Assembly (NCBI GenBank): GCA_002428995.1
Contig: DIYJ01000020.1
Span: forward strand, 303,063 to 367,062
Length of the DNA stretch: 64,000 nucleotides
Reading direction: 5' to 3'
Source: Flavobacteriales bacterium UBA6057
Lineage (GTDB): Bacteria > Bacteroidota > Bacteroidia > Flavobacteriales_G > Salibacteraceae
Shown: positions 27,705-35,965 of the stretch, one piece after another
Layout of the letters: each line of letters opens with the position of its first letter
Numbering within the stretch: position 1 is the first letter of the stretch
The notes under the pieces: model-generated
What the model saw: only the letters and a program-made list of their open reading frames with translations
Told to the model about the DNA's origin: nothing
Database searches by the model: none
Made by a program: the position numbers and the translations under genes

Positions 27705-28928
27705 TCAGATTTTACGAACGGCTTCTGCCGGGTTGAGTTTGAGGGCTTTGCGCGCAGGATAAATGGCTGCCAGAATCGCCATGACCAGCACCATCAGCGT
27801 AATGGAGATATAGCTTGAGAGTCCAAGCTGAGGATAAACCACGGCCGAGAATCCCATCTCTGCGTACGATTCTCCAATCGCTCCCAGATCGATTCCCTGG
27901 CTACCCGTGTAGCGAATAAATCCAAACGCAATCAGCAATCCGACCGGACCTCCGATGAGGGAAAGAAAGAGGGTTTCGAGCATGATCATGAAAAAGACCT
28001 TGCTCTTGTTCATTCCAACGGCCATCAGCATGCCGATTTCGCGGGTCCGCTCCAAAACGGCCATCAGCATCGTGTTGACCACACTGAAAAGCAGGGCGAT
28101 CAAAATGATGGCGACAATGATGTAGGCAAAGGTCCCGGACGCTTCTACCATGTAGCGCATGCCCGGGGCAAGATCGAGCCACGGCAAGACTTCAAGGTGC
28201 GGGTGTTGCTCTTGATACGATCCGGCAATCGACTCAGCTAGCTGGTGATCATCGATCAGCACAGCCACCTGGTGGTATTGCTCTGGAGCTAGTCCTATCA
28301 GCCCTTGCAGATCACTTCTGCGCGCATAGGCATTCACCTCATCGAGCATTCCGTTCCCAGAACTGTAGAGGCCTACTACGCGAAAGGAGGAAGCCACAAT
28401 TTCCCCGTTCAAATCCTGGAAGGTCATCACCACCTTAGACCTGAGCTTGAGTTTGTATTCCTCCGCCATCTTCCGGCTCACGAGGATGGGGTTTCGCTTG
28501 ATGCCCTCGAAGTAGGCTCCTTCCTGAAGCTTTTGATCGAGCTGTGTCGTACGCTTTTCTTCTTCCGGGTCAATTCCGATCAATTTCACCCCACCCGTCT
28601 TATTGGCAGAAGCCATCATGGACGTAGCGATCACCCTTCCCGAGGTGCTGATGACATTGGAGTTCTGCTCAATGCTTCTTTGGATTTCCGTGGCGTCCTC
28701 CATGAAGTGAGTCACTATGAGTTCATCGCGAAAGGCAGTGTCATGCACCTGGAAGTGAGAAAGCTCGCTTTGAATCACATCATCCACCTTTTGCTTCATC
28801 ATGCCTTCGTAGAACCCCGAAGTGAAGGTTCCAGCCCACAGCCCGAGCGCGAGCGCAATGATCACCACCAGGCTCCGGACGCGGTTTCGCCAGATGTTTC
28901 GCCAGGCTATTTTGGTGATTTGGTTCAT
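27705..28928 (-). CDS. ABC transporter permease, FtsX/MacB type (second copy)
   Basis: A 407-residue permease with one N-terminal membrane helix (NIWRNRVRSLVVIIALALGLWAG), a large periplasmic domain of about 220 residues and three C-terminal helices. The cytoplasmic coupling block is MLMAVLERTREIGMLMAVGMNKSKVFFMIMLETLFLSLIG. It ends ARKALKLNPAEAVRKI, as in LolC/LolE/MacB. It is the same length as the upstream permease and clearly its paralogue, as expected of a LolC/LolE-like heterodimer. It is separated by 51 bases from the upstream gene. Confidence 0.92.
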   Translation of the reverse strand: MNQITKIAWRNIWRNRVRSLVVIIALALGLWAGTFTSGFYEGMMKQKVDDVIQSELSHFQVHDTAFRDELIVTHFMEDATEIQRSIEQNSNVISTSGRVIATSMMASANKTGGVKLIGIDPEEEKRTTQLDQKLQEGAYFEGIKRNPILVSRKMAEEYKLKLRSKVVMTFQDLNGEIVASSFRVVGLYSSGNGMLDEVNAYARRSDLQGLIGLAPEQYHQVAVLIDDHQLAESIAGSYQEQHPHLEVLPWLDLAPGMRYMVEASGTFAYIIVAIILIALLFSVVNTMLMAVLERTREIGMLMAVGMNKSKVFFMIMLETLFLSLIGGPVGLLIAFGFIRYTGSQGIDLGAIGESYAEMGFSAVVYPQLGLSSYISITLMVLVMAILAAIYPARKALKLNPAEAVRKI

Positions 28929-28979
28929 GGTTTTTTGAGTTTCATGTTGTGGTTGATGGCATACACAAAGCCCGGGAGC

Positions 28980-30203
28980 CTAGCTCCGCATGGCTTGTAT
29001 GGCATTGATCCTGAGAATATTGATGAATGGATAGATCGCAAGCAAGCAAGCTACAATGGCTACTATGGAAGCCTGCTGAATGAAAATGGATGCATCCATT
29101 GAGGCCTGGATTACTGGTTCAAAGCCATAATCTTCCATCATTTGTCCGGTCTCTTCTCCACCAATCGGCACCGGGTTGAGGAAGAAATAGGCGCAAACGG
29201 GAATGGCCCCGAGCAGCCCGGCAAAAGCTCCGATGAGGGAAATGGTGACCACTTCAATGAGCACCACCGATGCCAACCGAATCCGCTTCATTCCTACGGC
29301 TACCAATACCCCGAACTCATGCCTGCGCTCCGCTAGCATCATCAGCACCGTGCCGAAGATGCCGAAGGAGATCACCATGTAGAGGATGAACATGAAAACG
29401 TATCCTTCTACCCGATCGGCCTCGATCATGTCTACCAATTCCGGTACAAGTTGATGCCAGTCCATCACTTCGAGCTGCTCACCTAGTTGTGGCTGCAATC
29501 TGGCTGCGGCTTCAAAAGCCTGATCAGCATCATCCAACAGAAGAACGAGATTGGTAACCTGCCCTTCTGTTCCAAAGAGCGTCTGCGCAGTTTCTATGGG
29601 CAACATCACCAGTCTTTTACTGAGATCGGGGGATCCGAATTTGACGATGCCTTTGATGGGATATTTACCGGCTGCATTGGTCCCGTGATAGCCCTGCCCT
29701 AACAACACGATCGTATCACCTACTCCCACTTTGTGGTATTCTGCCAGTCCTGCACCCAGCAAAACCGCATCATCACCCGGTTCCAGGTATTGTCCATCTA
29801 CCAGGCGCTCATCGAGGTTGGTCATGTGTTTTTCCATCGTCACATCCGTGCCGACTACCATCGCCCCCTTAGACGTGGTTTCAGTGGCGCTGAGCGCAAA
29901 GCTTTCAATGCGACTGACATAGCCCGTAAGGTCTGGATCCTGTTCAAACACGGATGTCATGGAGTCGCTCACTAAAAAAGCCTCATCCAGTGATTTGTCC
30001 TCCCAATACCCTTTCGCATGCACTTGCACAAAACCGGTGTACGAAGCGACCATCGACTCGGTCATCACACCGTACATGCCCTCCTTGATGCTCATCATGA
30101 GCGTAGCGAGGATCACAGCAAAAAACACAGAAGCCATCGTAATCAACGTTCTGCGCTTGTTGCGCCAAAGGTTCCGCCAGGCAAGTTTGATCTGTAAGTT
30201 CAT
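28980..30203 (-). CDS. ABC transporter permease, FtsX/MacB type (first copy)
   Basis: A 407-residue permease with an N-terminal helix (NLWRNKRRTLITMASVFFAVILATLMM), a periplasmic domain with GAGLAEYHKVGVGDTIVLLGQGYHG, and C-terminal helices with the coupling block MMLAERRHEFGVLVAVGMKRIRLASVVLIEVVTISLIGAFAG. It ends INILRINAIQAMRS. It pairs with the adjacent 407-residue permease. In Lol systems one permease contacts the LolA carrier; which of the two would do so here cannot be judged without structural comparison of the periplasmic loops. Confidence 0.92.
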   Translation of the reverse strand: MNLQIKLAWRNLWRNKRRTLITMASVFFAVILATLMMSIKEGMYGVMTESMVASYTGFVQVHAKGYWEDKSLDEAFLVSDSMTSVFEQDPDLTGYVSRIESFALSATETTSKGAMVVGTDVTMEKHMTNLDERLVDGQYLEPGDDAVLLGAGLAEYHKVGVGDTIVLLGQGYHGTNAAGKYPIKGIVKFGSPDLSKRLVMLPIETAQTLFGTEGQVTNLVLLLDDADQAFEAAARLQPQLGEQLEVMDWHQLVPELVDMIEADRVEGYVFMFILYMVISFGIFGTVLMMLAERRHEFGVLVAVGMKRIRLASVVLIEVVTISLIGAFAGLLGAIPVCAYFFLNPVPIGGEETGQMMEDYGFEPVIQASMDASIFIQQASIVAIVACLLAIYPFINILRINAIQAMRS

Positions 30204-30264
30204 TTTTCTGGATTCATTGGATAGGCCATCAGTTGCAAGCCATCAGCTACTAGCTGACAGGTTT

Positions 30265-31011
30265 TTATCGTATCCTTTTCATTTGCTGCACGGTGAAAAA
30301 ACTGTCTTCATAGTCTTTGTTGAACTCGATGGTTTTGATGGACATGATGGTTTTCTGGCCGCGCTTTTCAACGGGTACAAACTCCATGGTGGTTGCCATT
30401 ATCACTCCATCCATTTCCTTTATATCAGAGGCGTTGATGATGTTGATGAGGAAGTCGTCTTCATCGTATTGCTCAGCCTTGAGCTGCACGTAGTTTTCCT
30501 GATCAATGAAGGCCACGATTCTACCCCACACCACCGGGGCATCGGGTTTCGGAGTAAGGGTGATTTTCCAGCACTTCCTGCCGTTGATGGTTGAGTCTCC
30601 GGAAATCTGGTGGGTGTAATCCTTCACGCTGGAAGATTCACGAACGAGATCATCGTTTGTAAGATCTGTTCCCATCCAGCTTTGCATCATCATGCTCGGA
30701 GGCATCTTGATGGAGCGCTCAATGCTGGGCATCCAGTTCCAGACTTCTTTGTGTCGCTTCAAAAAGGCGATTCCCTGGTCCTTCGCGGGTGCCGTCACTA
30801 CCATCAAGCTGAGATCATCTCCTTTCGACCAGCTTTTGATGGACATGGATCGCTCCCACTTTGGACGAACGGTGTTGATGGTCATCTCCATGTAGGCAGA
30901 TTCCTTGCCCCGCATCTTTTCTTCTGCCTTTCGAATGATCTCTTTTGCATCCTGGGCAACAAGTCCCTGGAACAGAAAGAAACTCAGCAATATCAGTGTG
31001 GTGGTTTTCAT
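30265..31011 (-). CDS. LolA-like outer membrane lipoprotein-sorting protein
   Basis: A 248-residue periplasmic protein with a signal peptide (cleavage after LVA, about residue 19). The body is the LolA-like fold used to carry lipids or lipoproteins: SMSIKSWSKGDDLSLMVVTAPAKDQGIAFL, then VWNWMPSIERSIKMPPSMMMQSWMGTDLTNDDLV, which is highly characteristic of this paralogous family, distinct from housekeeping LolA. It starts three bases before the TetR stop region and precedes two FtsX-type permeases. The likely role is to receive a lipid-type cargo from the ABC complex and bring it to the outer membrane; the cargo is unknown. Confidence 0.88.
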   Translation of the reverse strand: MKTTTLILLSFFLFQGLVAQDAKEIIRKAEEKMRGKESAYMEMTINTVRPKWERSMSIKSWSKGDDLSLMVVTAPAKDQGIAFLKRHKEVWNWMPSIERSIKMPPSMMMQSWMGTDLTNDDLVRESSSVKDYTHQISGDSTINGRKCWKITLTPKPDAPVVWGRIVAFIDQENYVQLKAEQYDEDDFLINIINASDIKEMDGVIMATTMEFVPVEKRGQKTIMSIKTIEFNKDYEDSFFTVQQMKRIR

Positions 31012-31013
31012 GG

Positions 31014-31589
31014 TCAGGTAAACTGTTTGATAAGGTGTTGTTTGGCCTGCTCCCGTGGAAAGTTCTCAGGATCGAGCAGGCAGTGCATTTGAATGCCGTC
31101 TAGCAGAGCCGAGAAAACCCTCATGGCCGCCATAGGATCTTCATATCCCCTGGACTGGAAGTATTGCGAAAGCGATGTCATGTACGTCCCCATTCGTGGA
31201 GCCATTTCCTGCATGAGCAGTTCAGCCACATCGCGTTGAAACACGAGAGACATGTACAACCTCCAACGCTGTGGTTCCTCTACGGGAATATCAATGCTCA
31301 GCTCAATGATCTCTCGGAAGCGTTCTTCGGTGATCACCTCATCCGGAACGATTTTCAAGAGCTCCATGGCGTAATCGAAAAGATCGCGGACGAGGGTGAG
31401 GAGCACCTCTTCCTTGCTTTTGAAATAATTGTAGAGCAAGCCCTTTGAAACTTCCGCGCGCTTGGCGATGCTGCTCACGGAAGATGCATGGTAACCTTCT
31501 TCGGCAAAAACACTCAGCGCAGCATCCAGAATACTGGCTCTGCGCTTTGCCCGCATCTGCTCAAATTGTTCAGTGGTTCTCGGTGACAT
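31014..31589 (-). CDS. TetR/AcrR-family repressor of the ABC cassette
   Basis: A 191-residue regulator with an N-terminal helix-turn-helix (FAEEGYHASSVSSIAKRAEVSKGLLYNYFKSKEEVL, about residues 28-62) and a helical ligand-binding C-terminal domain that ends in a TetR-type dimer helix region. It is the first gene of the operon and lies two bases before the LolA-like gene. Two inverted repeats (31597-31612 and 31633-31648) overlap its promoter, so it most likely represses itself and all five downstream genes until a ligand releases it. Confidence 0.92.
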   Translation of the reverse strand: MSPRTTEQFEQMRAKRRASILDAALSVFAEEGYHASSVSSIAKRAEVSKGLLYNYFKSKEEVLLTLVRDLFDYAMELLKIVPDEVITEERFREIIELSIDIPVEEPQRWRLYMSLVFQRDVAELLMQEMAPRMGTYMTSLSQYFQSRGYEDPMAAMRVFSALLDGIQMHCLLDPENFPREQAKQHLIKQFT

Positions 31590-31596
31590 TTTTTAA

Positions 31597-31648
31597 TTGA
31601 ACGATTGGTCAAACTTAAGGTACAATTTTTAAATGACCAAACGGTTAA
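31597..31648. promoter_or_regulatory. Two TetR-type operator palindromes, 36 bp centre to centre
   Basis: Site 1 (31597-31612) is TTGAACGATTGGTCAA and site 2 (31633-31648) is ATGACCAAACGGTTAA. Both fit TTGACC-N4-GGTCAA with one or two mismatches and both are themselves palindromic, as expected for a TetR dimer site. Site 1 covers most of the -7 element and site 2 covers the -33 element of the tetR promoter. Confidence 0.65.
31610..31640 (-). promoter_or_regulatory. Promoter of the tetR-lolA-like-ABC operon
   Basis: On the minus strand TTG (31638-31640) is followed after 20 bases by TAAGTTTG (31610-31617), an exact match to TTG-N20-TAnnTTTG. The start site would be near 31603, about 14 bases before the tetR ATG. 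Confidence 0.7.
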
Positions 31649-31652
31649 CTAA

Positions 31653-31892
31653 AAATCATCCACACAAATGATCCTTGTCATAAAACCAAAGAGATCCAAC
31701 TGATCCAATCTGTAGTTGACGAATAGGGACCTTCCCCGTCATGGATAGCTATAAGGAATGGTAGCTGTACGGAAGGTAGGCGAAGTCGAAATGATTGGTG
31801 CAAAGTCGTGTGGAGAAGCTTAAACCTCCACAGGAGCCAAAGCTCTTAGTAAGGAGTGTGATGCTAAGCAACACTCCAGCAGTGCATCTGGA
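31653..31892. other. Gene-free stretch with three consecutive small hairpins
   Basis: Between the tetR promoter and the terminator at 31896-31951 there is no convincing reading frame. Three perfect or near-perfect stems follow each other: TGTGGAG/CTCCACA (31809-31815 with 31826-31832), GGAGC/GCTCT (31833-31845) and GGAGTGT/ACACTCC (31853-31859 with 31871-31877). This could be a small structured RNA or a remnant. No promoter of the usual form was found in either direction, so its expression is uncertain. Confidence 0.3.
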
Positions 31893-31895
31893 AAC

Positions 31896-31951
31896 AAAAA
31901 AAAGGCTGTCATCGCAACGAGGTAAACTCCTTCGCTACTCTGACAGCCTTT
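31896..31951 (-). terminator. Rho-independent terminator of the anchor-V/T9SS protein gene
   Basis: On the minus strand AAAGGCTGTCA (31941-31951) pairs perfectly with TGACAGCCTTT (31901-31911) and is followed by an eight-base T tract (31896-31903). The loop of about 29 bases is long. It lies about 30 bases after the stop codon of the gene at 31982. Confidence 0.8.
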
Positions 31952-31981
31952 GAAATAATGGCCCTTGCGGGTATGAATACT

Positions 31982-32818
31982 CTACAACTTCAGGATACGC
32001 TCCATTCGCTGAGTGCCTTCCAAGCGCACGAAATAGATTCCTGGCTCAAGGTCTGACACATCAATACGCTCATCGCGCGTTGCTACGAGGCTCTTCACAT
32101 ACTGACCGTTGATGTTCAGAATCTCTACCTGAGTGCGGTTGAAATCAGAAGTGATTGTGATAACATCAATCGCTGGGTTTGGATAAATGCTCAAGCTCAT
32201 TCTATCCAGCTCGTAAATAGAATTGGTGGTGTCTGTAGTGTCAGTTGGCACGGTATCAACCACCATTTCTGGAATCGTAAGATCTCCGAAAATGGGAGAG
32301 TCACCAGAAGTGGCTCCATTACCGTTAACCGCATTTCCTGCACCGTAAAACGTAATGTCTCCGGATCCCGCTGCAGGTGCCGTCCATTCAACACTGAACG
32401 TACCTGTAGCACTTGTTCCGTTGTGCTCCACATAATCGCGATTGTTCGCGCTCGAGAGCTTCGCATTCGAGGATGGGTTTGTCCAACCTGAAACATTGGA
32501 GTTGTCAGAATCCAAGAGGCTCAGCAGCTGGAATCCATAACCGGAAGGTGTACCACTGGCAGCAGTCACTTCCACTTCCATGTCATAGGTTTTACCGGGT
32601 TCGTATTCCGTCACGGCATTTCCTCCGTCCAGCAGGCGAATGTCAACAGCCGTGTTGAAACTACCACCGGAATGGCAGGTTACACAATTGTTACCGCTCT
32701 CGCCCGGGGCGCCTGTAGCACCGAAGCCCTGCGCGGCAGGCCCGTTTGAATAAGATTGAAGAAGAATGGTTCCGCCAACCGCAATAAGCAGGGCGGGAAA
32801 AATGTAAAGTCTTTTCAT
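31982..32818 (-). CDS. Choice-of-anchor V domain protein with CxxCH motif and T9SS C-terminal signal
   Basis: A 278-residue exported protein. The ATG at 32818 starts a signal peptide (MKRLYIFPALLIAVGG...); the longer frame to 32881 is not needed. The mature N-terminus has a single CVTCH motif (Cys45, Cys48, His49), which in other proteins attaches heme c. A beta-rich domain (about 55-180) follows with PSGYGFQLLSLLDSDN and DYVEHNGTSATGTFSVEWTAP, matching the anchor-V/Reeler-like family as I know it. The last 75 residues (MSLSIYPNPAIDVITI, then LEPGIYFVRLEG, then MERILKL) are a type A T9SS sorting domain, so the protein should reach the cell surface. Confidence 0.85.
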   Translation of the reverse strand: MKRLYIFPALLIAVGGTILLQSYSNGPAAQGFGATGAPGESGNNCVTCHSGGSFNTAVDIRLLDGGNAVTEYEPGKTYDMEVEVTAASGTPSGYGFQLLSLLDSDNSNVSGWTNPSSNAKLSSANNRDYVEHNGTSATGTFSVEWTAPAAGSGDITFYGAGNAVNGNGATSGDSPIFGDLTIPEMVVDTVPTDTTDTTNSIYELDRMSLSIYPNPAIDVITITSDFNRTQVEILNINGQYVKSLVATRDERIDVSDLEPGIYFVRLEGTQRMERILKL

Positions 32819-33009
32819 CAAATATGGTTTGGTTAGCTTCAAAGAACGTAAGCGACAGTACATGGTTGGTAAAACCTCCATAAAACTTAGACCTTGCTTG
32901 TACTGAGATTCCTATGAAAAAGCAAAATGTCACGTGATTGTCATCCATTGAATGGAGCGACATAACTTGCAGTCAGACAGCAATACTTTTCTGGCTACTT
33001 TCGACAACA

Positions 33010-35964
33010 ATGGCTTTCAACCCCAAGCCGCTCGGGCTACACCTTTTTTTACTCCTTGGAATCTTCATCGGCTTCCCATCTCTGGCTCAAGAACCTCAAA
33101 CAAGAGTCTACGGGATTGAGAATGGCCTTCCAAGCTTGGAATCCTATCAAGTAAAGGTCGATTCTAAAGGTTTTGTTTGGGTAGCCACGGATCGAGGAGT
33201 CAGCCGATTTGACGGGACGGAGTTCAAGACCTTTAATCAGAAAGACGGGCTGGAACAACTGACCATTTTCGCCATGGCAGAAGACAATCACCAACGCATG
33301 TGGTTTGCTGCGTTGGGGGGCACTCTCTTTTATCATGAAGAGGGGACGTTTCACGCTTTTGCCCAAAATGAACTCCTCACCAAAACCCTACGCAACTACA
33401 CCATCAACAATCTGGTGGTGATCGATGACACGGTTTGGCTGGGAGTGTACGGCTACGGGATGGTGCGTATTACCACAGACGGGAAGGTCACCGGCTCAGA
33501 TTCACTCACCTACAAGTGCAATGCCCTTTATTATCAGGTTCGACCAGGTCAGTTTGTCTCCTCCTTGTTGAATCAGCGTACCAAACTACTACCTCACAGC
33601 CCATTCCTGACACTATTCAAGGTTGTTGGTAATGACACACAGAAGATTCATGTGCCTCTTAAACGTGATGAACGCTTTCTAGGCCATAGAATCAGTATGC
33701 ATTCAACAAGTTCGGGTGACCTGGTGATGGCAATGCTCGGAAACGCTTACCTCCTTGAATCTGGAGGGCAAGCAACAAAGCTTTATGACGAAATATGGGC
33801 ATCAAGTGATGCTATGTACGAAGACCTGGATGGATACATATGGACAGGATCTATTCGGAATGGAGTGAGGAAGCTTGACCCCCGTAATGGCTGCAAAACA
33901 GTTGGACATTACCTTGATGGTCAATCCATTACATCCGTTGCCCAGGATCACGAAGGCGGAATGTGGTTTTCATCCATTGAAAGTGGATTGATCTATATGC
34001 CAAATCCACATCTGCTGAACATTCCTGCTTCGAGCTTCGATTCCGAGTCGAAACTCATCGACATGACTTTGTGCAATGGAAATCTGTACGTAAGCACGTA
34101 CAGCGGAAAAATCCAGCGCATTGATCTTGCGGAAGAAGGTGTGGCGAAATTCACAAACATTGAATCCTTTAACAAGCAGGGGGAAGGCAAATCATTGGCC
34201 TGCCATTGGAATCAACTCATTGCTATTGGAGCCTATGGTGGATTTTATGGTGACGAGTCGTCCGCACTGGAGATAGAGGAAATTGGACTCAGACTCGACT
34301 TCACGGATTCGTTATTGTATAGTGCATATGGCGGCATCATTATTCATAACTCGGATTTTCAGATCATTCCAACGCCAGAAGTCAGAGCCAAAGCATACGA
34401 GACAGCAATTGGGGCTGATGATGAAGGCAATGTATGGCTCGGAACCGCAGCCGGTTTACAGATGTATCGGGATGGTGAGTTAAATGATTTTGGAGCGGAA
34501 GAACCTTTCAAGGCAAGAGTGGCAGACATCGATGCGACTCACCTTGTTTTTGTAGCGACTCTCGGATATGGAGTGATTTGCATAGATCCGGTAACAAAGG
34601 ATTACAGCTTGATCGATCAATCCACAGGCCTCCCAAGCGATAATTGCACAAGCGTTTATCACGATGACCAAGGCAATTTGTGGATAGGCACTTCGGAAGG
34701 GCTTTGCCTGCTTGCACCCAACGGTCAAGGTGGCTGGAACCTCATCAAAACCTTCACGAGTTACGATGGAGTAATGAACGGAGAAGTTCTGAGAGTGATG
34801 CGTGATGACAGCATTGTATGGGTGCTTACTCAAAACGGCATCAGCAGGATTGACTTAAGCCAGCCCATTCACAATTCCTACGCTCCACCCGCACGGATAA
34901 CAGAGACACTGCATCTGGAACGGGATTCGAGCATCCGCATCACCCACAATAAACTCCAGCATTTTGAGAACAACATCGAGCTTCGGTTCGGGAGCATCAC
35001 TTACCGCAATGCATTGGAAGTTGAGTACTCCTACAGACTCCTGGGGCTGGATAGTATGTTTTCAAGCACAAGAGAAGGAAAGGTAAGCTATACTGCACTG
35101 CCTCCGGGGGACTACATCTTTCAAGTAAAGGCAGCAAACAATGACGGCTTAATGAGCAGCTCTCCGGCTGAGTTCTCCTTCACCATCGCACCGGCATACT
35201 GGCAGACCTGGTGGTTTCGGCTCCTGCTCATCTTCACCTTCTTGCTGATCATTACCACTGGCTTTTGGCTTCGCTATCGCATCAAAAACCGGCAACTGGG
35301 TCTTCAGCTTGCAGTGCTGGAAAACGAGCAAAAAGCCCTCACCGCTCAGATCAACCCTCATTTCATCTACAACGCCATGAACTCTGTCCAGTATTATGTG
35401 CTGGAAGGTGAGCGAAGCAAAGCTGCGGATCAGCTGGCTCAGTTCTCAGAATTGATGAGGAGCGTTTTGTCGAATACAAAAAGCTCTTTTATAACGTTAG
35501 AGTCGGAGCTGAACATTATCCGCCTCTACCTGGGGTTGGAAAAAGAGCGTTTTGAACAGCGGTTCGATTTTGAACTGATGATCGATGACTCGATAGATCC
35601 TGAGCAGACTATTATTCCATCCATGATCATTCAGCCTCACGTTGAAAATGCCATTTGGCATGGGTTGCTTGGCAAGGCTGAAGGAACTGGCAAACTGAGC
35701 ATTCGATTGCGAAGGGAAAAGGATGAAATCGTTTGGAGCATCAAAGACAATGGCGTTGGCAGAAACGCTCTCAAACAAAAGAAACCAGGCGCTGAAAAGG
35801 CACGTTTCACCTCCTCAGGAATCAACCTCACAAGTAGAAGGCTTGATCTCCTCGCAGAGAAAACAGGTAAATCGTATGGCCTGAAAATTGAAGACCTGAA
35901 AGACGACAATGGATCTCTATCTGGCACAGAAGTAATCATAACCATGGCCACTAAACCATCCTGA
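33010..35964 (+). CDS. Sensor histidine kinase with Reg_prop propeller, Y_Y_Y domain and LytS-type kinase
   Basis: A 984-residue one-piece sensor. The ATG at 33010 was chosen because it begins a signal peptide (ending PSLA/Q). Residues about 30-640 hold two-component-regulator propeller repeats, such as GLPSLESYQVKVDSKGFVWVATDRGVSRFDG and GLPSDNCTSVYHDDQGNLWIGTSEGL. A Y_Y_Y domain follows (ELRFGSITYRN to GLMSSSPAEFSFTI), then one membrane helix (about 745-767) and a His_kinase-family domain with His784 in TAQINPHFIYNAMNSVQYY. The HATPase end has PSMIIQPHVENAIWHG. The LytTR regulator starts one base after its stop codon. The periplasmic ligand is unknown. Confidence 0.93.
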   Translation: MAFNPKPLGLHLFLLLGIFIGFPSLAQEPQTRVYGIENGLPSLESYQVKVDSKGFVWVATDRGVSRFDGTEFKTFNQKDGLEQLTIFAMAEDNHQRMWFAALGGTLFYHEEGTFHAFAQNELLTKTLRNYTINNLVVIDDTVWLGVYGYGMVRITTDGKVTGSDSLTYKCNALYYQVRPGQFVSSLLNQRTKLLPHSPFLTLFKVVGNDTQKIHVPLKRDERFLGHRISMHSTSSGDLVMAMLGNAYLLESGGQATKLYDEIWASSDAMYEDLDGYIWTGSIRNGVRKLDPRNGCKTVGHYLDGQSITSVAQDHEGGMWFSSIESGLIYMPNPHLLNIPASSFDSESKLIDMTLCNGNLYVSTYSGKIQRIDLAEEGVAKFTNIESFNKQGEGKSLACHWNQLIAIGAYGGFYGDESSALEIEEIGLRLDFTDSLLYSAYGGIIIHNSDFQIIPTPEVRAKAYETAIGADDEGNVWLGTAAGLQMYRDGELNDFGAEEPFKARVADIDATHLVFVATLGYGVICIDPVTKDYSLIDQSTGLPSDNCTSVYHDDQGNLWIGTSEGLCLLAPNGQGGWNLIKTFTSYDGVMNGEVLRVMRDDSIVWVLTQNGISRIDLSQPIHNSYAPPARITETLHLERDSSIRITHNKLQHFENNIELRFGSITYRNALEVEYSYRLLGLDSMFSSTREGKVSYTALPPGDYIFQVKAANNDGLMSSSPAEFSFTIAPAYWQTWWFRLLLIFTFLLIITTGFWLRYRIKNRQLGLQLAVLENEQKALTAQINPHFIYNAMNSVQYYVLEGERSKAADQLAQFSELMRSVLSNTKSSFITLESELNIIRLYLGLEKERFEQRFDFELMIDDSIDPEQTIIPSMIIQPHVENAIWHGLLGKAEGTGKLSIRLRREKDEIVWSIKDNGVGRNALKQKKPGAEKARFTSSGINLTSRRLDLLAEKTGKSYGLKIEDLKDDNGSLSGTEVIITMATKPS

Positions 35965-35965
35965 C

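Noticed and set aside
28305..29102. A 265-codon plus-strand frame opposite the ABC permease genes
   Set aside because: It is antisense to both permeases, and its His-rich composition comes from reading their codons backward.
30243..30257. Palindrome TCAGCTA-C-TAGCTGA between the LolA-like and first permease genes
   Set aside because: It is short, inside an operon and without a T run. Similar AGCTGAT words occur by chance in other gaps, so no function is claimed.
32944..32956. Palindrome TCCATT-G-AATGGA upstream of the propeller-type kinase
   Set aside because: Only six-base arms and no link to a recognisable promoter, so it was not listed as a regulatory site.
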